This document shows positions 1 through 8,474 of a DNA stretch of 64,000 nucleotides, piece by piece. Every line of letters begins with the position of its first letter. The stretch's first letter is position 1. The stretch is from Mycolicibacterium sp. YH-1. GTDB lineage: Bacteria; Actinomycetota; Actinomycetes; Mycobacteriales; Mycobacteriaceae. Location: assembly GCF_022557175.1 (NCBI RefSeq), contig NZ_CP092915.1:6634001-6698000 (forward strand). Reading direction: 5' to 3'. The notes below the pieces were generated by a model that saw nothing but the letters and a program-made list of their open reading frames with translations, was not told the origin of the DNA and ran no database searches. The position numbers and the translations under genes are program-made.

Positions 1-318
1 CGCCTCGCCGACAACCGACAGGTCTATCTCGACGCCTCCCCCATCACCAAGGTCCGACCGGACGCCCCACCCTTCTTCATCCTGCACGGTGAGGATGACT
101 CGATCATCCCCGTCGGGGAGGGGCGTGAGTTCGCGAAGGCGCTCGAGGAGAAGTCCGACGAGGTCGTCGTGTACGCCGAGATCCCGCACGCCCAGCACGC
201 ATTCGACTTCTTCGGCTCACCGCACGGCCACTTCACCGCGACCGCTGTGGGCCACTTCCTGGATTGGGTGAAGGCCAAACGCGCACCCGCGCCACCGTCG
301 GAGACGACTGAGGGCTAG
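1..318 (+). CDS. alpha/beta hydrolase, C-terminal part (gene cut by window edge)
   Basis: Only the last 105 residues are in the window; the open frame runs in from the left edge and ends with TAG at 316-318. The visible part is the end of an alpha/beta-hydrolase fold: ASPITKVRPDAPPF leads into the strand FILHGEDDSIIP, which carries the acid of the catalytic triad, and IPHAQHAFDFF holds the likely catalytic His. The same blocks occur in the hydrolase at 1799-3022 (ASPIARVRPDAPPF, VVHGSGDTVIP, GAGHGFD), so the two are probably paralogous esterases of the HSL/LipC type. The stop overlaps the convergent WS/DGAT gene by 4 bp. Substrate unknown; the nucleophile region lies outside the window. Confidence 0.8.
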   Translation, partial: RLADNRQVYLDASPITKVRPDAPPFFILHGEDDSIIPVGEGREFAKALEEKSDEVVVYAEIPHAQHAFDFFGSPHGHFTATAVGHFLDWVKAKRAPAPPSETTEG

Positions 319-1745
319 CTGGTCCGATCCTGGGCCATCGCGGACTCGATGACCGTCAGCTCCTCGGAAAGTCCTGCCGCGCGCCGGATTTCGACGAAGG
401 CGTCGATCATCGCATCGGTGAGTTCATGCGGATCCGACAGCGTGGCGCCATCGGAGAGAACCGAGACGTTGAGCTGGTCGACGTAGCTCCACACCGTGAT
501 GTTCAGACCACTACCGGTGGTCAGCGGGCCCACCGAGTAGATCTCGGTGACCAGTGCACCACCGACGCGACCGGGCTCCCGGGGTCCCGGCACGTTCGAG
601 ATCGGCAGGTTGAGCACCTTGTTCTGGCCGTCCTTGTTGGCCAGCCAGCGGAACAACGCCTCGGCGGGAGCGGGCGGTAAGTACGCCGACCACCGGCTGA
701 CCAGTTCGGGCCCCATCAGGTGGTTGGCCTCCTTGGCGTCCACCGCGCCATCGTGCACGGCCTGCACGCGAGCCAGTGGATCCTCGAGGTGGATGGGCAG
801 CACCATCATGACGCCGGTGAAGCGGTTGCCCGAGATTCGCTCCCGGGAGAAGTCGAAACTCACTGGTACGGAAGCCAACAACGGATGATCGGCCTGACCG
901 TCGTGGCTCAGTGACAGCTCGCGCAGCGCACCCGCCGAGATCGCGAGGACCATATCGTTGATGGTGACGCCCAGGTGCTTGGCGGTCTCCTTGACATCGG
1001 CCAGCGATAACGTCGCCGTGGCGAACTTCCTTGTGCCGTCGACCATGTGGTTCATGAAGTTGGGCGGCGGAGTGAAGGGACGGGTCAGCTCGGGCGACAA
1101 CTTGCGCGTGCTCTTGCGCACCCGGCCCATGCCCTGCGCCGTGTAGCGCATCACCCCGGGAATCCGCCCGATCTGACGCATGTGGTCGGCGAACGCCGTG
1201 CGGACCAGCTCTCCGCCGCCGGGCGCCGGATCGGTGGCATACGAGTCGCGATCGGACTGCGGGCCAGATTGCAGGTCCATGCCCCGTGCCAGGAGGTTGG
1301 CCGACGCCACCCCATCGGCCAGTGCGTGGTGGATCTTGCCAAGGACGGCAATGCGGCCGCCCGCCAGTCCCTCGATGAGGTACATCTCCCACAACGGACG
1401 ACTGCGGTCGAGCTGCGTGCTGGCGATCTTGCCCACCGCGTCGTCGAGTTCGCGCCGCCCACCCGGGCTTTCCACCCGATAGGACCGGACGTGGTACTCC
1501 AGGTCAACCGGGCAGTTCTCGCGCCACATCGGGTGGTGGAACTTGAACGGGATATCGACCAGTTCGTAGCGGAACGGGTCGAGTTTGTAGAGCCTGCCGT
1601 GGATTACCTGGCGAAACTCGTCGATCCCGAACGCCCTGCCCTTGAGCTCGGAGATGTCGATCACCGCGAGCTTGAGGGTGTGCATGTGCACGGTCGGCGT
1701 CTCGGAGTACAGCAGGACCGCGTCCCAACCGCTGAGCCTTTTCAC
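315..1745 (-). CDS. WS/DGAT family O-acyltransferase (wax ester synthase / diacylglycerol acyltransferase)
   Basis: A 476-residue protein that begins MKRLSGWDAVLLY, a start typical of mycobacterial WS/DGAT enzymes. The family transfers an acyl group from acyl-CoA to a fatty alcohol or diacylglycerol to make wax ester or triacylglycerol. The catalytic motif HHxxxDG is present as HHALADG (His139, His140, Asp144, Gly145). The later NLPISNVPGP block is typical of the C-terminal half. Length is normal for the family (about 450-480). The next gene on the same strand, upstream, is a LipC-like hydrolase with a 53-bp gap, the order I recall for Rv0220-Rv0221 of M. tuberculosis. Which acyl acceptor it uses cannot be told from sequence. 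Confidence 0.9.
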   Translation of the reverse strand: MKRLSGWDAVLLYSETPTVHMHTLKLAVIDISELKGRAFGIDEFRQVIHGRLYKLDPFRYELVDIPFKFHHPMWRENCPVDLEYHVRSYRVESPGGRRELDDAVGKIASTQLDRSRPLWEMYLIEGLAGGRIAVLGKIHHALADGVASANLLARGMDLQSGPQSDRDSYATDPAPGGGELVRTAFADHMRQIGRIPGVMRYTAQGMGRVRKSTRKLSPELTRPFTPPPNFMNHMVDGTRKFATATLSLADVKETAKHLGVTINDMVLAISAGALRELSLSHDGQADHPLLASVPVSFDFSRERISGNRFTGVMMVLPIHLEDPLARVQAVHDGAVDAKEANHLMGPELVSRWSAYLPPAPAEALFRWLANKDGQNKVLNLPISNVPGPREPGRVGGALVTEIYSVGPLTTGSGLNITVWSYVDQLNVSVLSDGATLSDPHELTDAMIDAFVEIRRAAGLSEELTVIESAMAQDRTS

Positions 1746-1798
1746 CTCGTTACCTCCACCTACGAGAGCTTGCGCGAGGGGACATGACCATGCGTGAG

Positions 1799-3022
1799 CT
1801 ATATGACCTTCTTGGATCCTAATACAGTCTGGTTTCGGTGAACCTGGTTGAGGAACAAGCCGATTGCCGTGGCCATCGGCCCCGTGCGGGCGCCGTCGGT
1901 CATATCGAAGCCGTGTCCTGCGCCGGGCAGTTCGACGTAGCTGACGACGGCACGCGACACGCGGCGCAACCTCTCGACGAAGTCGCGGGCCTGCTCCACC
2001 GGGATGACGGTGTCACCTGAGCCGTGCACCACGAGGAACGGCGGGGCATCCGGGCGCACCCGCGCGATGGGGGAGGCCTTCCGGAAGATCTCGGGATGCC
2101 TGTCGATCTTGCGCTTGACGACGACGCGCTCGAGGAAGTCCACGAAGCGGGTCCGCTCGACCGTGGAGCGGTCCTCCCAGTCGTAACGACCGTAGATGCC
2201 GATCACCGCGTCCACCGACGTGTCCGAACCCTCGGGCAGCTCAGTCTGCATCTCGGGATCATTGGCCGTCAGGCCGGCCAGCGCGGCCAGGTGGCCACCG
2301 GCCGACGTCCCCGCGATCGTCACGAAGTCGCGGTCACCACCGAACTTGTCGACGTTGGCGCGAGCCCAGGCGATGGCCGTCTTGACGTCGGTGATGTGTT
2401 GGGGCCAGGGGTTGTTCGGCGCGACACGGTAGTCGATGGACAGACACACCCAGCCCATCTCGGCGAGATGCGACATCAGCGCATAACCCTGCAGGATCCT
2501 GCTGCCGTGCACCCAGGCGCCGCCGGGAACGAACAGCATGACGGGGGCGGGGTGGGCGGGCAGCTCCTCACTGCGCCAGACGTCCAGCAGCTGTGACGGG
2601 CTGTCGCCGTAGCGCACCGAGGTCCGGTACACGTTGCGACGGTGCTCCAAGGCCTTCCACACCGGCGGCGTCTTGTCGGGGGCAGGCCACTGCGCGTCGA
2701 GCGAGTCGGAGGAGACGACGCCGCGCAACGCGGTCTGCGCGACCGAATTGGCCATATCGCGCTCCTGCTTGCGCACCTCCCCGATACCCGGCGTGAGCCA
2801 CGACTTCGCCGCGGCCGCAACGAAGTCCGGCACGTGCCGCACGCCCCAGATGCTCATCGCCGTCATGCCGCCGAGCGGTTCGAGGTGCTTACCGACCACG
2901 GGCAGCGACGCGGCACCCACACTCATGGCCAACAGATAGTCGGAGGGGCCCGCGGTCATCAGCCAGCGGGCGCGCGTCGTCCAACTCGGTCCGGGGTACC
3001 GGGTGTCCGGTCGTGCCGTCAT
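1799..3022 (-). CDS. lipC: alpha/beta hydrolase, LipC-like esterase
   Basis: A 407-residue hydrolase of the hormone-sensitive-lipase/carboxylesterase group. The oxyanion segment reads FVPGGAWVHGS, the nucleophile elbow is GTSAGGH (Ser in GxSxG), the acid is in HGSGDTVIP and the His in GAGHGFD. About 130 N-terminal residues precede the hydrolase fold and include a hydrophobic stretch (YLLAMSVGAASLPVVG) that may associate with membrane. By position next to WS/DGAT it corresponds to LipC (Rv0220) of M. tuberculosis; the symbol rests on that synteny from memory. Start is the ATG at 3022. It is divergent from the acyl-CoA dehydrogenase gene, so the region 3023-3154 may serve both promoters. Confidence 0.82.
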   Translation of the reverse strand: MTARPDTRYPGPSWTTRARWLMTAGPSDYLLAMSVGAASLPVVGKHLEPLGGMTAMSIWGVRHVPDFVAAAAKSWLTPGIGEVRKQERDMANSVAQTALRGVVSSDSLDAQWPAPDKTPPVWKALEHRRNVYRTSVRYGDSPSQLLDVWRSEELPAHPAPVMLFVPGGAWVHGSRILQGYALMSHLAEMGWVCLSIDYRVAPNNPWPQHITDVKTAIAWARANVDKFGGDRDFVTIAGTSAGGHLAALAGLTANDPEMQTELPEGSDTSVDAVIGIYGRYDWEDRSTVERTRFVDFLERVVVKRKIDRHPEIFRKASPIARVRPDAPPFLVVHGSGDTVIPVEQARDFVERLRRVSRAVVSYVELPGAGHGFDMTDGARTGPMATAIGLFLNQVHRNQTVLGSKKVI

Positions 3023-3102
3023 GGCGCGAGCGTACCCCGGCTACTCGTCGGTAAACGACAACTCCGAGAAGCTGTCTACCGGCAATCCGCGGCCGCCCCG
3101 AA

Positions 3103-3118
3103 TGTGACCCGGATCACA
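3103..3118. promoter_or_regulatory. CRP/FNR-type operator, perfect TGTGA-N6-TCACA
   Basis: The 16-mer TGTGACCCGGATCACA matches the CRP consensus TGTGA-N6-TCACA at every defined base. It ends 36 bp before the GTG of the acyl-CoA dehydrogenase at 3155 and starts 80 bp from the divergent lipC start. Mycobacterial Crp (Rv3676) is known to bind this consensus. Placement close to the start codon is compatible with either repression or activation of a short-leader transcript. No other match this good was noticed in the window. Confidence 0.7.
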
Positions 3119-3154
3119 TGCTCCGTCGGCACTTTCGGGTGGTTAGGTCAAGCC

Positions 3155-5323
3155 GTGAGCACCTCAGCGCTAGCCATCACCGAAGAGCACCGCGACCTCG
3201 CCGAATCCGTGTCTGGCCAGCTCAGCAGGCTGGCCAGCCGCGCCGCAGCCCGCGCCACGCTCGACGGCGGGCCGAGCCATCCGGCGAACCTCTGGTCGGC
3301 GGCTGCCGATCTCGGCTGGCACGGCCTGGCGATCGCGGAGGACGTCGGCGGGTCCGGCTTCAGCCTGGCGGAACTGGCCGTGGTCCTGGAGGCCCAGGGC
3401 CGCGAACTGTCCCCTGGCCCGTTCCTGCCATCGGTGGCCGCGGCCGTGGTGATCGACCGGTGCGGGTCCGACCCGCTTCGCGCCGAACTGCTTCCGGGCC
3501 TGGCCGCCGGCACCACCGTGGGCGCGCTCGGCCTGTCCGGGACCGTCGTGGTGGACTCGGACCTCCTGGTCTCGGGCGAGTGTCCTGCCGTGCTTGGCGC
3601 GCCGGATGCAGCACTGCTGGCGATCCTCGCCGGTGATGACATCGTGGTCGTGGACGCCGATGCCGACGGCGTGACGGTCACCGCGTCGACGCCGCTGGAC
3701 ACCACGCGCAGCATCGGTTCGGTGGCGCTGCGCGGCGCCGCCGTCGACGCGTCTCGGATTCTGCGGGGCGCCGCGCGCAACGCACGAACCGTGTTCCGCA
3801 TTCTGGCGTCCGCCGAGGCGGTCGGAATCAGTTGGGCCACCTTGGAGATGGCAGTCGAGTACGCGAAGGTCCGCGAGCAGTTCGGCCGCACCATCGGGAC
3901 CTTCCAGGCGGTCAAGCACCACGCCGCCAACATGCTCGTCAACGCCGAGCAGACCACCGCGGCGACGTGGGACGCCGCGAGGTCGAAGGACCTCGACGGC
4001 GCCTGGTTCGCCGCCGCGGTCGCCGCGTCACACGCCATCCGAACGCAGATATTCAACGCGCAGTACAACATTCAGCTGCACGGCGGTATCGGCTTCACCT
4101 GGGAGCACGACGCGCACATGTATCTGCGCCGGGCCCGCACACTGGCCGCCCTCATCGGCGATGGCGCCGACCCACTCCTCGACGTCGTCGCCGGGCAGCG
4201 CAGCGGTCAGGCCCATGGCGCCTCGTTCGCCCTGCCCGTCGAGGCCGAGGTTCACCGCGCAGCCGCCCGCGAGGCCGTCGCGGCGGTGCGCGCACTGCCC
4301 GCCGATCAGCGGCGTGACTACCTGGTGGACTCCGGATACCTGGTCCCACACTGGCCGAAGCCATGGGGCCGCGCCGCCGATGTCCTTGAACAGCTGGTGA
4401 TCGAGGAGGAGTTCGCCAACATCGAGCGCGCTGATATGGGAATCACGGGCTGGGTGACGCTGACGATCGCGCAGGCAGGCAACGACGATCAGCGCGAACG
4501 CTGGGTCGAACCGGTGCTGCGCGGCAAGGTCATGTGGTGCCAGTTGTTCTCCGAACCCGGTGCGGGCTCGGACGCGGCGGCCGTCCGCACGGCGGCGAAG
4601 CGCGTCGAGGGCGGCTGGCGCGTCACCGGCCAGAAGGTGTGGACGAGTCTGGCCCAGCAGTGCCAGTGGGGGCTGGCGACGGTTCGCACCGACTTCGAGG
4701 CGTCCAAGCACGCCGGTGTCACGATGATGGCCATCGACATGAGCGCACCGGGTGTGACGGTGAACCCGTTGCGCGGCATGACGGGTCACGCCCACTTCAA
4801 CGAGGTCTTCCTCGACGACGTGTTCGTACCCGACGGTGATGTGGTGGGTGACGTGAACCGGGGTTGGCTGGTCGCCCGCGCCACCCTGGGTAACGAGCGG
4901 ATTTCGATCGGCGGCGGCTCGTCGGCGCCCACCGGATTCAACGCCGACGACCTGATCAAGCTGTTGGACTCGGTGGCCCCCGAGATCGCGGCCGCACATG
5001 TCCGCCGGGCGGGCGAGGTACTGGCGGAGGGCCACACCCTGCGACTGCTCAATCTACGGCGGGTCACCAGGGCCATCGCGGGTGCCGAGCCCGGCCCGGA
5101 GGGCAACGTCACCAAGCTGCTGCTCGCCGAGCAGTGCCAGCGCCAGACCGAACTCGGTATGGACCTTGCGGGCGTCGCTGCGGTGGTGGGGATGACACCG
5201 TCCCTGACCATGGGTTACCTCGGGAACCGGGCCATGACCATTGCGGGCGGCACATCGGAGATCACGCGCAACACCATCGCCGAACGCATTCTGGGTCTCC
5301 CCCGGGACCCCCTGCTCAAGTAA
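3155..5323 (+). CDS. two-domain acyl-CoA dehydrogenase (fused FadE type)
   Basis: The open frame extends far upstream, but family similarity begins at the GTG at 3155 (VSTSALAITEEHRDLAESV), giving 722 residues. It holds two acyl-CoA dehydrogenase units in tandem. The first (about 1-350) has REQFGRTIGTFQAVKHH and LHGGIGFTWEHDAHMYLRRA. The second (about 370-722) has LFSEPGAGSDAA, the FAD-binding VWTSLAQQ region and the C-terminal IAGGTSEITRNTIAERILG. Length fits fused FadE proteins such as FadE6 or FadE34 of M. tuberculosis. It would catalyse FAD-dependent alpha,beta-dehydrogenation of an acyl-CoA; fused forms can carry one active and one structural half. A perfect CRP-type site lies just upstream. 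Confidence 0.88.
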   Translation: MSTSALAITEEHRDLAESVSGQLSRLASRAAARATLDGGPSHPANLWSAAADLGWHGLAIAEDVGGSGFSLAELAVVLEAQGRELSPGPFLPSVAAAVVIDRCGSDPLRAELLPGLAAGTTVGALGLSGTVVVDSDLLVSGECPAVLGAPDAALLAILAGDDIVVVDADADGVTVTASTPLDTTRSIGSVALRGAAVDASRILRGAARNARTVFRILASAEAVGISWATLEMAVEYAKVREQFGRTIGTFQAVKHHAANMLVNAEQTTAATWDAARSKDLDGAWFAAAVAASHAIRTQIFNAQYNIQLHGGIGFTWEHDAHMYLRRARTLAALIGDGADPLLDVVAGQRSGQAHGASFALPVEAEVHRAAAREAVAAVRALPADQRRDYLVDSGYLVPHWPKPWGRAADVLEQLVIEEEFANIERADMGITGWVTLTIAQAGNDDQRERWVEPVLRGKVMWCQLFSEPGAGSDAAAVRTAAKRVEGGWRVTGQKVWTSLAQQCQWGLATVRTDFEASKHAGVTMMAIDMSAPGVTVNPLRGMTGHAHFNEVFLDDVFVPDGDVVGDVNRGWLVARATLGNERISIGGGSSAPTGFNADDLIKLLDSVAPEIAAAHVRRAGEVLAEGHTLRLLNLRRVTRAIAGAEPGPEGNVTKLLLAEQCQRQTELGMDLAGVAAVVGMTPSLTMGYLGNRAMTIAGGTSEITRNTIAERILGLPRDPLLK

Positions 5324-5466
5324 CGAATACGCGCCAACCTGCAAACGATGCGGCGTCCTCAGATAGCGCGCCGCGGCGAGCTGTGCCAGGCTCTGAGGCC
5401 GTGCCTTCCAACCGCCCCTGCCGTCCGGACGAGCCGTCGGGCGCACTCGTGGTGTGGGCGTAGCCG

Positions 5467-6765
5467 GTGGCGGAGTCAGACCTCGACGCGGCACTGGCAG
5501 CCATCGCGCGTAAACGTTCGGAGTGTTTGGGTTCGGACGGTGAGCAGCGAAGCGCCCAGGCGAACAAGCGCGCCACGCTGGGGCTGGTGTTGGTGTGCCT
5601 GCTGATCGCGGCCGTGCTCGATCTGTCCCTGTCATCGCCGACGCCGCGGGAGACGTTAGCCAAGGACAGCCGCGCGAGCACGGTGTTCAGTAACGCCGAA
5701 CGGGGTGCATGCCTGAGTTGGCCCCTGGATGAGCCCGACAAACCGTCCTTTGTGCAGTGCAGCGGCGACCACGTGTTCGAGGTGGCGAAGTCGGTGGTGA
5801 TGGACAACTTCGCCGAACCGTGTCAGCAGGCCGTGCAGGAGTATCTGGGGTCCCGGTATGACCCAGCCAGCAGATTCACCATCAGTGTCCTGTGGGCGGG
5901 CGACGCGGGCGCGCAGCCGGCCGACCGTCGGCTGTTGTGCGGGCTGCAGTTGCTCGGAGTCGGCGGGAAACCCGTTCTGTTCAAGGGGGCCGTCGCCGAT
6001 CTCGACCAGTCGAAGGTGTGGCCTGCGGGTACCTGTCTCGGCGCCGACTTGGCCGCTCACCGCTCGACCGACCTACCAGTGGACTGCGCCCAGCCGCACG
6101 GAGCCCAGGTCACGGGCACGGTGAGCCTGGCCGAGCGCTTCCCGGTCGGCACGCCGACGGAGATCGACCAGGACGCCTTCGTGCGCGCGGAGTGCACCCG
6201 GCTGGCCGACGCCTATCTGGCACCGGGCGGGCTCGCGAAATCGCATCTGGCGCTCGAGTTCAGCCCCATTTCGCGGGCCAGTTGGGCCGCGGGAAGCCGA
6301 CAGGTCGCCTGCAGTGTCACCCCGCAGCCGGGTGAGGCGTGGCGGCCGTTGGTCGGCAGCCTGGCGCCCCAGCAGAGCGATATCCACGCGCCAGCGCCGT
6401 TGGCCTCACCCACCCCTGCACCGGCTCCGACCTCTGAACCGGCTCCGACGCAGCCGCCACCGGTGTATCAGGAGCCGCTGGTCCCGGTGCCCTCGGCCAC
6501 CACCACGACGCCCGCACCTGCGACCTCGGCGACCCCCACGACAACACCACCCACGGCAACACCCACGGAGCCGCCGACAGCGCCACCGACCTCGCAGAGC
6601 CCCACTCTGGGTCCGCCGCCGGGCCCGGCCCCCGGCGAACTCGCACCGGAAGTGCCCCCGCCCAACGTGGTTCAGGTTCCCGGGCTGGCGCCGATCACAC
6701 TGCCCTTCCCCGCACCTGCACCACCGGAGCCGGCGCCGGCTCCGGCTCCGGCGCCCGTGCCGTAG
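5467..6765 (+). CDS. septum-formation-family membrane protein with Pro-rich tail
   Basis: A 432-residue protein starting GTG (MAESDLDAALAAIARKR). One transmembrane helix lies near residues 38-55 (LGLVLVCLLIAAVLDL). Outside it are two similar Cys-containing repeats: one begins GACLSWPLDEPDKPSFVQC, the other GTCLGADLAAH with DCAQPHGAQVTG. This Cys-pair pattern resembles the septum-formation domain found in actinobacteria. After about residue 300 the chain becomes a Pro/Ala/Thr-rich, probably disordered and wall-spanning tail that ends in PAPAPAPAPVP. A role at the envelope or septum is inferred from the family name only. It is convergent with the permease gene at 6770 and has no operon partner. 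Confidence 0.65.
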   Translation: MAESDLDAALAAIARKRSECLGSDGEQRSAQANKRATLGLVLVCLLIAAVLDLSLSSPTPRETLAKDSRASTVFSNAERGACLSWPLDEPDKPSFVQCSGDHVFEVAKSVVMDNFAEPCQQAVQEYLGSRYDPASRFTISVLWAGDAGAQPADRRLLCGLQLLGVGGKPVLFKGAVADLDQSKVWPAGTCLGADLAAHRSTDLPVDCAQPHGAQVTGTVSLAERFPVGTPTEIDQDAFVRAECTRLADAYLAPGGLAKSHLALEFSPISRASWAAGSRQVACSVTPQPGEAWRPLVGSLAPQQSDIHAPAPLASPTPAPAPTSEPAPTQPPPVYQEPLVPVPSATTTTPAPATSATPTTTPPTATPTEPPTAPPTSQSPTLGPPPGPAPGELAPEVPPPNVVQVPGLAPITLPFPAPAPPEPAPAPAPAPVP

Positions 6766-6769
6766 CGAC

Positions 6770-7567
6770 TCAACGCAGCGCGGCGCGTCCCCGGATGCGA
6801 CCAAGGAGCACCAGCGCGAGCAACGTGACCACCAGCAGTACCGTCGTGCACGCCGCGGCCTGGAAGGCCTGGCCTCGGTCCGTCAACGCGAAGATGCTGA
6901 CCGGCAACGTCTTCCACGTCGCCGGGTAGACCATCACGGTCGCGCCCAGTTCTCCCATCGACAGTGCGACGGCGAGACCCGCGGCCGCCCCGAGTGCGGG
7001 CAGCAGCAGCGGCAGGGTGACGCGCACCAACACCCGCAGTGGCCCGGCACCAAGAGACTCCGCGGCCTGCCGATAGGACGGGTCGAGCCGATCGAGCGCA
7101 GCGGACACCGCGCTGAACGCGAACGCCAACACCAGCACCGCATGCGCCAGGATGACGATCCACCGCGTACCACCGAGCAGCAGGGGCCGCTCGTTGAACG
7201 CAATGAGCAGACCGAGGCCGATGGCCACCGACGGCACCGCGATGGGGAGGTGGAACGCGGCGTCGGTGACGCGGCGCAACCACATTGGCGCCTCCTGCGC
7301 TGCCAGTGCCGCCCATGTGCCCAGGACCAGGGCGGCACCGCCGGCGACGAAGGCGGTCTGCAGACTCACCGAGAGGCTGGCCAGGTTCTCCCCCGACAGC
7401 GCGTCACCGACATGTGTGAATCCGAGATTCGAGGGCAGCGCGCCGGTCCACGATCCCGCCAGCCCGGCGAGCACCACGGTGACCAGTGGAGCGACGAAGA
7501 CCACCAGGACGACGACGGCGAAGACGCCAATCAGGATGGCCCTACTTCGCGGAGTCCACAGCAGCAT
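6770..7567 (-). CDS. phosphonate ABC transporter permease 2 (PhnV-like)
   Basis: A 265-residue binding-protein-dependent permease with about six transmembrane helices. The cytoplasmic coupling (EAA-like) loop reads EAAESLGAGPLRVLVRVTLP after the run YRQ. It is the last gene of a six-gene minus-strand unit: FAD oxidase, HAD hydrolase, binding protein, ATPase, permease 1, permease 2. Its start overlaps permease 1 by 26 bp, a sign of translational coupling. With the binding protein and ATPase it would form an importer of the PhnSTUV (2-aminoethylphosphonate) type. Assignment to phosphonate rests on the neighbouring genes; iron or spermidine importers have similar permeases. Confidence 0.8.
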   Translation of the reverse strand: MLLWTPRSRAILIGVFAVVVLVVFVAPLVTVVLAGLAGSWTGALPSNLGFTHVGDALSGENLASLSVSLQTAFVAGGAALVLGTWAALAAQEAPMWLRRVTDAAFHLPIAVPSVAIGLGLLIAFNERPLLLGGTRWIVILAHAVLVLAFAFSAVSAALDRLDPSYRQAAESLGAGPLRVLVRVTLPLLLPALGAAAGLAVALSMGELGATVMVYPATWKTLPVSIFALTDRGQAFQAAACTTVLLVVTLLALVLLGRIRGRAALR

Positions 7568-8474
7568 GTGTCGTGTCCCCTCTCGTGTCGTTGCCCCGGC
7601 CCGTCATGACGCGGGCGAAGACGACGCGGTAGATGATGTAGAGCGACAGGGACAGTGCGATCTGCACCGTGGCGATCACGGCGGCGCCAGGCAGGTCGAA
7701 CGTGACGATTCCGCGGGTGTAGATCAGCACCGGCAACGTGATCACGCCCTTGGCTCCGGTGAACAGAACGATGCCGAACTCGTTGAGTGTCAACAACAGA
7801 ACCAGGCTGCCACCGGCCATCAGTGCGGGCCAAGCCTCCGGCATGATCACCGATCGCAGTACCCGCCACGGTGAGGCGCCGAGGCTGGCCGCCACGTCGA
7901 GTTGGGCGCGCGGCAGCATCGAGAACGAGGCCAGCAGGGGACGGATCACGAACGGCGTGAAGAAGGTGATCTCGGCGGCGATGACCCCGGCCGGCGTGTA
8001 GAGGAAGTTCAGCACCGGTGAACTCGCGCCGGTGAGTCCGGTGAGCACCGCGTTGACCGCACCCGCGGTTCCGTAGAGAAACGTGAAGGCCAACGTGATG
8101 AGGAATGACGGCAGTGCCAGCACGGTATCGATCAGGCGGCCGATGACATTCGAACCGGGGAAGGGCACGAACGCCAGCACGATCGCCAGGAAGGTGCCCA
8201 GGATCAGGCACCCCAGTGTCGATGTCGCCGCGATCGAGACCGTGCGCCACAGGGCGTCGCGGAACACCTCGGAGGTCAGGACGCCTGCCCAGGTCGATGC
8301 CCCGCCACCCGCGCTGCTGGGCGATAGCGATTCCAGGCTCACCCGGATCAGCGGGTACACCACCGCTACGACCACGATCAACAACGGTGGCACCACCCAC
8401 CACGCGGCGAACGACCGTGGCGGGGGCGGGTTCTGCGGCGCCGTCGCCGCGGGCCGCGCCAGCGTTGTCGTCAT
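7542..8474 (-). CDS. phosphonate ABC transporter permease 1 (PhnU-like)
   Basis: A 310-residue permease with a cytoplasmic N-terminus rich in Ala and Pro, then about six transmembrane segments beginning FAAWWVVPPLLIVVVAVVYP. The coupling loop DVAASLGASPWRVLRSVIMP is the EAA-type motif that docks on the ATPase. Start ATG at 8474 overlaps the ATPase stop by 4 bp, and its own end overlaps permease 2. Two separate permeases plus one ATPase is the arrangement of PhnSTUV-type importers. It should import phosphonate together with the lipoprotein encoded upstream. Confidence 0.82.
   Translation of the reverse strand: MTTTLARPAATAPQNPPPPRSFAAWWVVPPLLIVVVAVVYPLIRVSLESLSPSSAGGGASTWAGVLTSEVFRDALWRTVSIAATSTLGCLILGTFLAIVLAFVPFPGSNVIGRLIDTVLALPSFLITLAFTFLYGTAGAVNAVLTGLTGASSPVLNFLYTPAGVIAAEITFFTPFVIRPLLASFSMLPRAQLDVAASLGASPWRVLRSVIMPEAWPALMAGGSLVLLLTLNEFGIVLFTGAKGVITLPVLIYTRGIVTFDLPGAAVIATVQIALSLSLYIIYRVVFARVMTGRGNDTRGDTTHAAVDSAK

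Noticed and set aside
2642..3154. Upstream extension of the fused acyl-CoA dehydrogenase frame
   Set aside because: It runs through the divergent lipC gene and the CRP site; family similarity starts at the GTG at 3155.
6400..6765. Direct repeats encoding Pro/Thr/Ala as a minisatellite
   Set aside because: They encode the Pro-rich tail of the septum-formation-family protein and are imperfect at DNA level.
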